Source of the DNA: JAJAZB01 sp965249815
GTDB taxonomy: Bacteria; Bacteroidota; Bacteroidia; Cytophagales; Spirosomataceae
Direction: 5' to 3'
Assembly: GCA_965249815.1 (NCBI GenBank)
Contig: CBDFMV010000003.1
Span: forward strand, 372,001-436,000
DNA length: 64,000 nucleotides
Shown here: positions 31,311 to 39,408 of the stretch, in pieces
Numbering within the stretch: the stretch's first letter is position 1
How the letters are laid out: the number at the start of each line of letters is the position of its first letter
Notes under the pieces: generated by a model
Database searches by the model: none
Seen by the model: the letters and a program-made list of their open reading frames with translations, nothing else
What the model was told of the DNA's origin: nothing
Made by a program: the position numbers and the translations under genes

Positions 31311-33141
31311 ACCCCACCAGCAGCAGCAGCCCCACCAGCGCCGCCACCACGTAGCCCTGCACCCGCCCGCCCTGGATTCGCCGGGTGAGCTGGCCAAAAA
31401 GCCCCGCTCCCCGCGCCGCGCCGTTGACGAACCCGTCCACGAAAAACCGGTCAAACCCAGCCACGACGTGCGCCAGAAACACGCCCGCCACGCCGAGCAA
31501 TTCCACGGCGCGGTCCACCACGCGGCGGTCGAAGCGGTATGAAAGGGTGCTGATTTTCAAAGTATTTTTCACAAAAATCCGGTCGTACACCGCGTCGAGC
31601 GTTGGCACTTCGGGAGTTGCCCGGTGCCGACCCCACCACGCGCCCGCCGCGCCGCCGAGCAGGGCCAGACCCGCGCCAATTTCCACCCAGCCGGACGCTT
31701 CACCCGCTGCGAAAGGATTCAGCCACCCGACCCATCCCAGCGACAACACCGCTAGCACCAGCACGGGGAGCTTCATCGAAAATGGCGGCTCTTGAACCGG
31801 GGCCAGCCCTTTAAGGTGACCGCGAAATTCGCCGAAAAATACCAGCCAGCCCTGCCGGGTGAGGTACGCCGCCGTGAGCGCCGCCGAAGCCAGTGCCGCG
31901 CCGGGCACCAGCCAGGCCAGCGGGTTGGTTTGCCCTTGAGCCCAGCGGAAACTCCCGGCGATGAGCGCGTCTTTCGACAAAAATCCCGACGTGAGCGGCA
32001 CCCCCGCCAGCGCCGCCGCGCAGACGGCGTACCCGGCGAATGTCAATGGTAATTTTTTCCGTAAACCGCCCATTTGGCGCATGTTCTGTTCGTGGTGCAG
32101 GGCGTGAATCACGCTCCCGGCGGCCAAAAACAGCCCGGCTTTGAAAAAGGCGTGGGTCAGCAGGTGAAACAAGGCCACGTCGCGCGCGCCGACGCCCATG
32201 CCGAGCACCATCAGGCCCAGTTGCGAAATTGTCGAATAGGCCAGCACCCGCTTGATGTCGGTCTGCGTCAGGGCGTACCCCGCGCCGAGCACCGTGCTCA
32301 CCGCGCCCACCGCCGCCACGACCATCAGCGCGTCGGGGGCCATCGCGGGCTGCATTCGTCCCAGCAAAAACACGCCCGCGGCCACCATCGTGGCCGCGTG
32401 GAGCAGGGCCGACACGGGCGTGGGGCCTTCCATCGCATCGGGTAGCCAGGTATGGAGCGGAAACTGCGCCGATTTGCCCACCACGCTGCCGAATAGCAGC
32501 AGGCTGGTGGCGGTGGACAAGTGGAAAATCGGGACCGGGAAGCCGAAACTGCCGGTTTCGCGAAACACGCCGAACACGGCCAGCAGCAGGCACACGTCGC
32601 CGAGGCGATTGATCAGAAAAGCTTTTTTGGCCGCCTGCACGGCCTCGGGCCGCTGGTACCAGAACCCGATGAGCAGGTACGACGCCAGCCCGACGAGTTC
32701 CCAGCCGCCGTACAGCACGAGCAAATTATCGGTTACGACCAGCAGCAGCATGGCCCCGACGAAGAGTTGCAGGAAGGCAAAATAGCGGGCTTTGGCCGGT
32801 TCTTCGCGGAGGTAGCCGAGCGAATACACCTGCACCAGCAGCGCCACGCCATGCACGAGCAGCAGCATCGTGGCCGTGAGGCTGTCGAGGAAAAAACCGA
32901 AGCAGAATGGTTGACCGTTGAGGCCGAACCAGTCGAAGGAAATCAGCAGGGTGTGGCCCGGATTGAGTTGCGTTCGCGCCCAGCCCGCCACCAGCCAGGC
33001 CGAAAGCAGCAGGCCCGTTGCCGTCAGCCCGCAGGCCAGCGGCCCGGCTACCGGATTCGCTTTTTTCCCCGAAAAACCAAGTCCGAGAAACCCGGCAAAG
33101 GGCAACAAGAGCAACAGCCAGAACAAAAAAGCCGGATTCAT
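31297..33141 (-). CDS. nuoL: NADH-quinone oxidoreductase subunit L
   Basis: The 614-residue subunit has the N-terminal antiporter core (LLVLYGGWELVGLASYLLIGFWY, FPLHTWLPDAMEGPTPVSALLHAATMV, LAYSTISQLGLMVLG) and the long C-terminal extension with the lateral helix (VYDRIFVKNTLKISTLSYRFDRRVVDRAVE). ATG 33141 (MNPAFLFWLL) is the natural start; the frame is open a further 96 bp upstream. The upstream nuoK is 5.3 kb away, so the normal nuoK-nuoL junction is broken. Confidence 0.96.
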   Translation of the reverse strand: MNPAFLFWLLLLLPFAGFLGLGFSGKKANPVAGPLACGLTATGLLLSAWLVAGWARTQLNPGHTLLISFDWFGLNGQPFCFGFFLDSLTATMLLLVHGVALLVQVYSLGYLREEPAKARYFAFLQLFVGAMLLLVVTDNLLVLYGGWELVGLASYLLIGFWYQRPEAVQAAKKAFLINRLGDVCLLLAVFGVFRETGSFGFPVPIFHLSTATSLLLFGSVVGKSAQFPLHTWLPDAMEGPTPVSALLHAATMVAAGVFLLGRMQPAMAPDALMVVAAVGAVSTVLGAGYALTQTDIKRVLAYSTISQLGLMVLGMGVGARDVALFHLLTHAFFKAGLFLAAGSVIHALHHEQNMRQMGGLRKKLPLTFAGYAVCAAALAGVPLTSGFLSKDALIAGSFRWAQGQTNPLAWLVPGAALASAALTAAYLTRQGWLVFFGEFRGHLKGLAPVQEPPFSMKLPVLVLAVLSLGWVGWLNPFAAGEASGWVEIGAGLALLGGAAGAWWGRHRATPEVPTLDAVYDRIFVKNTLKISTLSYRFDRRVVDRAVELLGVAGVFLAHVVAGFDRFFVDGFVNGAARGAGLFGQLTRRIQGGRVQGYVVAALVGLLLLVGWVLF

Positions 33142-33227
33142 GGGGGAAAAGAGGATTCGAGCAACAAATATCCACCCCGCCATCCCGCTTTCCAAGTGGT
33201 AAAAAAAGCCGGTGCCCGCCTTTATCC

Positions 33228-33255
33228 CATTATCCATTTTCCATTATCCATTTCT
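33228..33255. repeat. Heptamer array CATTATC/CATTTTC before kduI
   Basis: CATTATC CATTTTC CATTATC CATTTCT, four exact 7-bp steps, ends 2 bp before the kduI ATG. It therefore occupies the ribosome-binding region. Confidence 0.85.
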
Positions 33256-33257
33256 CA

Positions 33258-34091
33258 ATGACCATCCTCCACGCCTGCCACCCCGACGACGTTCGTCGCT
33301 ACGACACCGACCGCCTCCGCGAAAATTTTCTGGTGGAAAAACTCCTCGAGCCGTACCGGTTTCATTTTGCCTACGCCCATTACGACCGGTTCGTCATCGG
33401 CGGCGTGGTGCCGGTGGACGCGCCCCTGGAGTTGCCCGCCTACGAGGACGTTCTGAAAGCCGACTTTTTCCTCGAACGGCGGGAATTGGGCGTCATCAAC
33501 GTGGGCGGTCCCGGCGCGGTACTGGCCGGTGGCGAGCGGTTCGACCTTCAGAAACTCGACGGGCTGTACCTCGGCAAGGGTACGCGCGCGGTGGCCTTCG
33601 TGAGCCACGACGCCGAAAACCCGGCGCGGTTTTTCCTGGCCTCCGCCCCGGCCCACGCCCCGCACCCTAACGCCCGCCTCACCCGCGACGCCGCCACGCC
33701 GGTTCACACGGGCAGCCCCGAAACGGCTAACCAGCGCACGATTTACAAGTACATCCACGCCGACGGCCTGGCCTCGTGCCAGTTGGTGATGGGCCTCACG
33801 GTGCTCCACGCGGGCAGCGTGTGGAACACCATGCCCGCCCACACCCACGACCGCCGGATGGAAGCCTACTTTTACTTCGACTTACCCGAAACCGGGCGCG
33901 TGTTTCACCTCATGGGCCAGCCCGACCAGACCCGCCACCTCGTGGTGGCCAACGAGCAGGGCGTGTTTTCGCCGCCGTGGTCGATTCACGCCGGCTGCGG
34001 CACGGCCAGCTACGCGTTCGTCTGGGCGATGGCGGGCGAAAACCATACCTTCACCGACATGGACGCCGTGCCGGTGAAGGCGCTGAAATGA
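33258..34091 (+). CDS. kduI: 5-dehydro-4-deoxy-D-glucuronate isomerase
   Basis: KduI interconverts 5-dehydro-4-deoxy-D-glucuronate and 3-deoxy-D-glycero-2,5-hexodiulosonate in pectin and uronate breakdown. The 277-residue protein has the usual length and the cupin metal site MPAHTHDRRMEAYFYFDL (two His and a Glu), followed by a later His (PPWSIHAGCGTASYAFVWAM). The ATG at 33258 starts the typical MTILHACHPDDVRRYDT. It stands alone, without kduD or other pectin genes, between the halves of the nuo cluster. Confidence 0.93.
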   Translation: MTILHACHPDDVRRYDTDRLRENFLVEKLLEPYRFHFAYAHYDRFVIGGVVPVDAPLELPAYEDVLKADFFLERRELGVINVGGPGAVLAGGERFDLQKLDGLYLGKGTRAVAFVSHDAENPARFFLASAPAHAPHPNARLTRDAATPVHTGSPETANQRTIYKYIHADGLASCQLVMGLTVLHAGSVWNTMPAHTHDRRMEAYFYFDLPETGRVFHLMGQPDQTRHLVVANEQGVFSPPWSIHAGCGTASYAFVWAMAGENHTFTDMDAVPVKALK

Positions 34092-34094
34092 AAA

Positions 34095-34164
34095 AGTTTA
34101 GCGCTCAGGGTTTAGCGTTCCGCGTTAAAATGCAACTTTCAGCCCCGAACGCTAAACCCTGAAC
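34095..34164. repeat. Heptamer repeat pair (GTTTAGG family), copy 3
   Basis: AGTTTAG CGCTCAG GGTTTAG CGTTCCG and the inverted CCCCGAA CGCTAAA CCCTGAA CTGCATG fill the gap between kduI and the thioesterase gene, from 4 bp behind one stop to the ATG region of the next. Confidence 0.85.
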
Positions 34165-34167
34165 TGC

Positions 34168-34716
34168 ATGTCCGACGCCCGCTCCGTGCGCCACTCGCGC
34201 ACCACGCTCACCGAACTGATGATTCCGAGCTACGCCAACTTTGGTGGCAAAATCCACGGGGGCATCCTGCTGTCGCTCATGGACAAAGTGGCCTACGCCT
34301 GCGCGGCCAAGCACGCGGGCCGGTACTGCGTGACGGTTTCGGTGGATGGCGTGGAATTTCTGCAACCCGTCGAAGTAGGCGAACTGGTGTCGCTGCGGGC
34401 GTCGGTCAACTACGTCGGGCGGACGTCGCTGGTGGTGGGCATCCGGGTGTCGTCGGAAAACGTAACCACGGGCGAAGTCAAACACACCAACACAAGCTAC
34501 TTCACGATGGTCGCCAAAGACGACGACGGCCGCCCCGCACTCGTGCCGGAGTTGATTCTGGAAACCCGCGACGACGTGCGGCGTTTTCTGGAAGCCCTCA
34601 AACGCCGCGAATTGAAGAGCACGTTCCGCGAGCAACTCGCCCACGCCAAAACCAGCCTGGGCATCGAGGAAAATTTGCCACTGCTGGCGGGCGAACGCTG
34701 CCGCGTGGCGTTGTGA
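34168..34716 (+). CDS. Acyl-CoA thioesterase (hotdog fold)
   Basis: The 182-residue protein is a single hotdog domain of the YciA/BACH type: LTELMIPSYANFGGKIHGGILLSLMDKVAYACAAKHAG contains the N/D-x-x-G-x-x-x-G-G-x-x-L active-site pattern with the catalytic D (LMDKVA). It hydrolyses acyl-CoA esters; chain length is unknown. A C-terminal helical extension (residues about 130-182) is present. The TGA stop opens a heptamer array. Confidence 0.9.
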   Translation: MSDARSVRHSRTTLTELMIPSYANFGGKIHGGILLSLMDKVAYACAAKHAGRYCVTVSVDGVEFLQPVEVGELVSLRASVNYVGRTSLVVGIRVSSENVTTGEVKHTNTSYFTMVAKDDDGRPALVPELILETRDDVRRFLEALKRRELKSTFREQLAHAKTSLGIEENLPLLAGERCRVAL

Positions 34717-34805
34717 TTGACGAATTCTGATTGACGAAGTACGATTTTACAGGCAGGGGAAGGTTCAAAAAAATCGTACTTCGTCAATCAGAACTCGTCA
34801 ATCAC
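34715..34805. repeat. Heptamer array GATTGAC/GAAGTAC, inverted pair
   Basis: GATTGAC GAATTCT GATTGAC GAAGTAC GATTTTA is followed by the inverted AAAATCGTACTTCGTCAATC...CTCGTCAATCAC. It overlaps the thioesterase stop (TGA 34714-34716) and reaches almost to the next start. Confidence 0.88.
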
Positions 34806-34822
34806 TTCGTACTTTTCGGCCC

Positions 34823-35377
34823 ATGAATAAACCCCTTCGTCTGGCGCTCCTCGCCGTCGTGCTCGCCGTGGGCGGGTATTTTGCCTACCGGTATTTCCAA
34901 TTGCAGTACACCAAGCAATTCAGTCCTGAAGCCACCGCCGAATTCGACCAGAACGGCCTGCGCCTGAAAGTGGACTACAGCCAGCCTTCCAAAAAAGGCC
35001 GCCTGATTTTCGGCACCGTGCAGGAGCACGCCCTGGTGCCCTACGGCAAAGTCTGGCGGACGGGGGCCAACGAGGCCACCCTGCTGACTGTCGAGCCCGA
35101 CGTGACGCTGGCCGGGCAACCGCTCCCGGCGGGTCGCTACACGCTCTGGACGATTCCGGGACCGACCACCTGGCAGGTCGTCATCAACAACGAAACCGGC
35201 CAGTGGGGCACCGAGTACGACGCCACCCGCGACCGCTTCCGGGCCACGGTGCCCACCACCACCCACGCCGACACCACCCAACTGTTCACCGTCAGTTTCC
35301 GGCCCGCCGACGGCGGGGCCGACTTGCTGCTGCGCTGGGACACCCGCGAAGTGACGGTGCCGATTCGGAAAAAGTAA
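34823..35377 (+). CDS. DUF2911 domain protein
   Basis: The 184-residue protein has an N-terminal membrane anchor or signal (ALLAVVLAVGGYFAYRYF) and a DUF2911 domain: VDYSQPSKKGRLIFG, LVPYGKVWRTGANEATLLTVEPDV, LPAGRYTLWTIPGP and WQVVINNETGQWG. The domain is widespread in Bacteroidota envelope proteins but has no known function. The next gene starts 59 bp behind it. Confidence 0.9.
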   Translation: MNKPLRLALLAVVLAVGGYFAYRYFQLQYTKQFSPEATAEFDQNGLRLKVDYSQPSKKGRLIFGTVQEHALVPYGKVWRTGANEATLLTVEPDVTLAGQPLPAGRYTLWTIPGPTTWQVVINNETGQWGTEYDATRDRFRATVPTTTHADTTQLFTVSFRPADGGADLLLRWDTREVTVPIRKK

Positions 35378-35436
35378 GTTTTTCTTTGGATAAATGGGGG
35401 AAGGAGCCGACCTTCGGTCTGTTTCCCTCTCTTGCC

Positions 35437-36726
35437 ATGAACAGGATCCGCCAATCCTTCTTCCGTGGTCACGCGTTTCGGGGTGCCGGCTGGCTCCTCG
35501 TGCTGGCGCTGCTGACCCAATGCGACAACCCCGACGACGCGCTGCCAGCGCAATCCCGGATTCTGCAGCTAATCCTGCCGGGCGTGCCGCCGGAGGCCGT
35601 TTCCATCAACCAGGAACGCCTCGAAATCACGCTGTCGGTGCCCACCGACCTGACCGCCGCCCAACTCCGCCCGACCTTCGAGTTGGCCTGCGACGACTGC
35701 GACGTGGTGCCATCGGTCGTTAATCCCTGCGACACAGCGTTTGCCTTCAGCGTGGTTTCGCCCCAAGCCGCCGTCCCGACGGCCTACCGGGTGCGCTTCC
35801 GACCCATCGGCGCGTTGGCCATCGGGCCGCTTGCCGCACCGCTGGAGGGGTTCGCGGAGCAAGGCGGGGTGGTGGCTTTGCCCGTGCAAAACTTTTACGA
35901 CGGCCTGGGCGCGACGGCGGTTTTCACCAAAAAAAGCAACGGCGAAAAAGTAGGAGGAACGGTGCTTTGCGAAGCCCCGAACCAGGTGAGGGCCATTCCC
36001 ACACGGACGCTGACGCCGGGCGAATACACGGTAGAACTGGTGAAAACCAACGGCCGCCGGGCGGTGGCCCCGCAGCCTTTCGTCGTGAAAAAGGGACTGC
36101 CCGCCGTGTATTTCGACGCCTACCGCCCGACGCTGGGGGACGGAACCGCCGAGACGCTCCGGGGCGCCAACCTGTTTGCCGACGACAACATCGAATTGCG
36201 GCTGCGCAACGGGGACGGCGACGAATTTGATGTAAAACCCACGGCTTTTTCGCTCGACGGTACCCGCGCGGTGGTGGCGTATCCGCCCGTGGTTGGGCCG
36301 GGGTATTACCGGGTGCAACTTTCCCGCCAGGGTCAGCCGCTGCCGTCGTACGGCCGTCTGGTGGTCGTAAAAAACCGCGAGCAGCCGTACGTGATCGCCG
36401 TGGGCGATGGGCTGCGGTTTCCATCCGACGACCCGGTTTTTCTGCAACGCGACAAGCCGTATCCGCTGCTTTTTGCGCCCCTGATGCGGGGCTACTCAGT
36501 CCGCGTCCGGCTGGTGCCAGTGGGCAATTTTGCCTGGGAAGAGGCCATCGACGTGGTGGTACCGAACGCCTTCTGGACCACCGGCCCCGACGCCGGGACT
36601 CCTTCGCTGACGATTCCGGCCTCGGTCACACCCGGCCAGTACCAGCTTGTGTTGCAGTACGTGGCGCGCACCAGCAGCGAGGTGCTGGAAAGCGAACCAC
36701 TGGAGCGGCTGGTGGAAGTGCAGTAA
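35437..36726 (+). CDS. Lipoprotein with Ig-like beta domains, function unknown
   Basis: The 429-residue protein has a lipoprotein signal (WLLVLALLTQC at about residues 19-29) and then several beta-sandwich-like stretches, starting with a segment of the kind ILPGVPPEAVSINQERLEITLSVP that resembles DUF5018/SusE-type N-terminal domains, followed by IPT/TIG-like repeats (TLTPGEYTVELVKTNGR, VVGPGYYRVQLSRQG, VTPGQYQLVLQYV). It is probably on the cell surface. Start ATG 35437 gives the signal peptide. Confidence 0.75.
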   Translation: MNRIRQSFFRGHAFRGAGWLLVLALLTQCDNPDDALPAQSRILQLILPGVPPEAVSINQERLEITLSVPTDLTAAQLRPTFELACDDCDVVPSVVNPCDTAFAFSVVSPQAAVPTAYRVRFRPIGALAIGPLAAPLEGFAEQGGVVALPVQNFYDGLGATAVFTKKSNGEKVGGTVLCEAPNQVRAIPTRTLTPGEYTVELVKTNGRRAVAPQPFVVKKGLPAVYFDAYRPTLGDGTAETLRGANLFADDNIELRLRNGDGDEFDVKPTAFSLDGTRAVVAYPPVVGPGYYRVQLSRQGQPLPSYGRLVVVKNREQPYVIAVGDGLRFPSDDPVFLQRDKPYPLLFAPLMRGYSVRVRLVPVGNFAWEEAIDVVVPNAFWTTGPDAGTPSLTIPASVTPGQYQLVLQYVARTSSEVLESEPLERLVEVQ

Positions 36727-36767
36727 ACCTTCGGCTTTTCCCTCCACCCTTTGAGGAATGAAAAAAT

Positions 36768-37178
36768 TCAGGAAGTAAAGTGTTTTTCCACCAATCGATA
36801 AAGTAGGCTGGTTGTCAGCGGCTTGACGTGGTAGCCACTCACCCCGTCGAACGTTTCGGCGCGTTCGCGCTCGACCGGATTGAGTGAGGTCGTAAACACC
36901 ACCACCACCGGACTGACCGGCGGGTTAGGCACCCAACGGCGGTATTCCTGCAAAAATTCGAAGCCATTCATGCCGGGCAGGTTCACGTCGAGTAGCATCA
37001 GGTCCGGGAAGGGGTAGGCCACCCGGTCGGGCTGCGTCAGGTACCGCAGAGCCTCGGCACCGGTGGTTGCCTCGCGCACGTCGTCGCACAGTCCCGACTC
37101 CTCGATGACCAGCCGGTGGATAAACACATCGTCCGGGTCGTCGTCAATCAGCAAAATGCAGCGAATCGGCCTGGGCAT
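36768..37178 (-). CDS. Single-domain response regulator
   Basis: The 136-residue protein is a receiver domain only: CILLIDDDPDD, phospho-acceptor D64 (LMLLDVNLPGMNG), TTSLN and the KPL lysine. Its style (a DDDxDD start and a long insert before D64) is that of Rcp1-type regulators that serve phytochrome-like kinases. The start ATG 37178 overlaps the kinase stop by 35 bp, so the two are translated together. There is no output domain; it may pass phosphate on or act by binding. Confidence 0.93.
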   Translation of the reverse strand: MPRPIRCILLIDDDPDDVFIHRLVIEESGLCDDVREATTGAEALRYLTQPDRVAYPFPDLMLLDVNLPGMNGFEFLQEYRRWVPNPPVSPVVVVFTTSLNPVERERAETFDGVSGYHVKPLTTSLLYRLVEKHFTS

Positions 37179-38307
37179 ACTGGTTGACGGGTTTGATGAC
37201 TTTTGGCAAGGTAAAATAAAACGTACTCCCCTGATCGGGCTTGCTCTCCACGCCGATCCGCCCGCCGTAAATCTCGACGACCTTTTTGCAGGTCGCCAGC
37301 CCAATGCCCGTGCCTGGGTATTCGCCCCGGCCATGCAGGCGCTGGAACACCTGGAAAATGCGGTCGTGGTACTGCGCTTCGATGCCGATGCCGTTGTCGG
37401 TGATGGCAAAAAAGTACCTTTCGCCGCGCTCTTCGGCGCGAACGGTCAGGCGCGGGGCCACGCCCGGCTGGTGGTATTTGAGGCCATTGGTAATCAGATT
37501 CTGAAACACCTGCTTCAGGTCGGTGCGGTGGGCACGCAAGGTGGGCAGTGGCCCCACCTGCACACTGGCCCTAGCGGCGGCGATTTCGTCGTCCAATTCA
37601 CCAAGAATCTCCCCGACCAGATCGTTGAGGTTTACGTCGGTGAAATCGGTGCTGCTGCCCACTTTTGAGAAATCGAGGAGGTCGTTGATGAGCGTGCGCA
37701 TTCGTCCGGCCGCTGCGGACGACGTGCCAATGAGCCGCCGGGCGTCGTCGTCGAGCACGTCGCCGTGCTTGCGTTCGAGCAGGCCGAGGTAGTTTTCGAT
37801 GGTTTTCAGCGGCGATTGCAAATCGTGCGAGGCCACGTAGGCAAACTGCTGGAGTTCTTCGTTCGAGCGGGTGAGTTCCTGCACGGCCTGCTGGCGGAGC
37901 GTGAGTTCGCGCTCGTACTCTTTGGACGTGCGCAGGCCGACCGCCTCATCGAAATACCGGAAAAGCGCCAGCACCGTACCGACGGAAACGACGCCCGTTA
38001 CGAACCGCACCAGCGCATTGATCCGGTACGCGGGCCACCAGAACATCGTGGCATCGAGGAGGTGCGTCAGGCCACAAAGCAGGATGAAAGCCCCGAACAA
38101 CCAGAACACCCGCCCAAGCGGAATGCCTTCTTTCACCAGGATAAATCGGATCAGCACCAGTGGAATGGCCATGTAAGCCAGCCAGATGGTGAGATCAGAG
38201 GCGATGTAAAGCCAGCCGTGAAAGTCGCTCCAGCGCCCGCAAAACCAGCGCGGGGGCCAGTCGCTGGTGTCGGTGAGCCGTCGAAAAAAGTCGTACACTT
38301 GATTCAT
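37144..38307 (-). CDS. Histidine kinase with an ETR1-type (ethylene-receptor-like) membrane sensor
   Basis: The 387-residue kinase starts with three membrane helices (residues about 32-118). They carry D38, Y45, I48, P49, I75, C78 and H82 in SDLTIWLAYMAIP and FGAFILLCGLTHLL. These equal D25, Y32, I35, P36, I62, C65 and H69 of plant ETR1, with identical spacing; Cys65 and His69 hold the copper ion that binds ethylene. A coiled coil, the H box (VASHDLQSPLKTI) and an ATPase (ITNGLKYH, DNGIGI, GTGIGLATCKK) follow. The partner regulator is the overlapping gene at 36768. Confidence 0.92.
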   Translation of the reverse strand: MNQVYDFFRRLTDTSDWPPRWFCGRWSDFHGWLYIASDLTIWLAYMAIPLVLIRFILVKEGIPLGRVFWLFGAFILLCGLTHLLDATMFWWPAYRINALVRFVTGVVSVGTVLALFRYFDEAVGLRTSKEYERELTLRQQAVQELTRSNEELQQFAYVASHDLQSPLKTIENYLGLLERKHGDVLDDDARRLIGTSSAAAGRMRTLINDLLDFSKVGSSTDFTDVNLNDLVGEILGELDDEIAAARASVQVGPLPTLRAHRTDLKQVFQNLITNGLKYHQPGVAPRLTVRAEERGERYFFAITDNGIGIEAQYHDRIFQVFQRLHGRGEYPGTGIGLATCKKVVEIYGGRIGVESKPDQGSTFYFTLPKVIKPVNQYAQADSLHFAD

Positions 38308-38452
38308 CCGGGTGGTGATGGTTTCGGTAAAAAATTTTCACAGCAAAAAGTTTGCCCCGCCGGACACGCCGATGAGCCAGCCAACCCTCCGGCCAGACGG
38401 CCCAGGGGCGATTGAAGCCGCGAAATTATTCAAAAAGTGAACTGGCGCGTAA

Positions 38453-38467
38453 CGCTGGTCACCAGCG
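38453..38467. repeat. Small hairpin between the kinase gene and nuoK
   Basis: CGCTGGTCACCAGCG is a palindrome behind the nuoK stop (38479). It may help end the nuoI-J-K transcript, though there is no clear T-run. Confidence 0.35.
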
Positions 38468-38478
38468 AGGCGGGAAAT

Positions 38479-38790
38479 TCAGTATTTCAAGTCATTGACC
38501 TCGTCCAGCTCCACGGTGCGGAAGTGGCGGTACACCAGCAACACAATCGATAAGGCCACCACGGCTTCGGCAGCGGCTACGATGATGACGAAAAGGCCAA
38601 ACAACTGGCCCTGCAAGGCCGGGTCGTGTCGGCTGAAGGCAATGAGGTTGAGGTTGGCGGCGCTCAGCATCAGTTCGATGCCCATCAGCACCACGATGGC
38701 GTTGCGCTTGACCACCACCACGCCCAGCCCGATGCTGAACAGCAGCGCCGAAGTAAGCAGGTAGTACGAAAGGGGCAGTTGGGCGTTCAC
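38479..38790 (-). CDS. nuoK: NADH-quinone oxidoreductase subunit K
   Basis: The 103-residue subunit has three membrane helices and the two conserved glutamates of NuoK (VLMGIELMLSAANLNL and VAAAEAVVALSIVLL). It is part of the proton path in the membrane arm of complex I. It ends the nuoI-nuoJ-nuoK block; nuoL, which normally follows, lies 5.3 kb further on. Confidence 0.97.
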   Translation of the reverse strand: MNAQLPLSYYLLTSALLFSIGLGVVVVKRNAIVVLMGIELMLSAANLNLIAFSRHDPALQGQLFGLFVIIVAAAEAVVALSIVLLVYRHFRTVELDEVNDLKY

Positions 38791-38798
38791 GGGGAGTT

Positions 38799-38836
38799 GG
38801 CAGTTTACAGTGGGCAGTTTATCAGTAGGCAGTTAG
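38799..38836. repeat. Heptamer-type repeat GGCAGTTTACAGT
   Basis: GGCAGTTTACAGTG, GGCAGTTTATCAGTA and GGCAGTTAGCAG follow one another directly upstream of the nuoK start, in the gap between nuoJ and nuoK. Confidence 0.7.
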
Positions 38837-38865
38837 CAGCAAAATAAAAAGACCCGCTACACTTT

Positions 38866-39408
38866 TCACTTTGCACCGGGCGGCGTACCGTTTTTCACTT
38901 TACTCAGGTAGGCCGCCCCGATGAGCGCGGCCAGGAGCAGCACCCCGGCCACCTCGAAAGGCAATGCGTAAGCGGTCATGAGTTGCATACCGAGTACGGG
39001 CACGGTCGTTACGCGGGTGATTGGGTCGAAATGTTCGCTTTCCAGCCGCACGAAATTGCCTTTTTGCATGGCCGTGAACACCACGCCAAACACGCCCCCG
39101 GCCACGAGCAACCCCGCCCCTGCCCGGCGGTGCTCCGTCCGGATCACGTTCGGCCCGGTGGTGCGCTCGGCGTCGGGTTTTCGGGTGAGCATAACGCCGA
39201 ACACCAGCAGCACCAGCACGCCGCCGACGTACACCAGAATCTGGGTAACGGCCAGAAAATCAGCCCCTGCCAGCACGTAAAGCGCCGCCAGCCCGACGAA
39301 GGTGAGCAGCAAACTGTAGGCCGAGTAGAGTACGTTGCGGGTCACCAGCACTACCACCGCCGAACCGAGCGTGAGCAGCAGGAAAGCTAAAAACGCGGCT
39401 TCCGTCAT
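38866..39408 (-). CDS. nuoJ: NADH-quinone oxidoreductase subunit J
   Basis: The 180-residue subunit has five membrane helices and the conserved VGGVLVLLVFGVMLTRKP region. It belongs to the complex I membrane arm. Its start overlaps the nuoI stop by 4 bp (ATGA), so the genes are translationally coupled. Confidence 0.96.
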   Translation of the reverse strand: MTEAAFLAFLLLTLGSAVVVLVTRNVLYSAYSLLLTFVGLAALYVLAGADFLAVTQILVYVGGVLVLLVFGVMLTRKPDAERTTGPNVIRTEHRRAGAGLLVAGGVFGVVFTAMQKGNFVRLESEHFDPITRVTTVPVLGMQLMTAYALPFEVAGVLLLAALIGAAYLSKVKNGTPPGAK

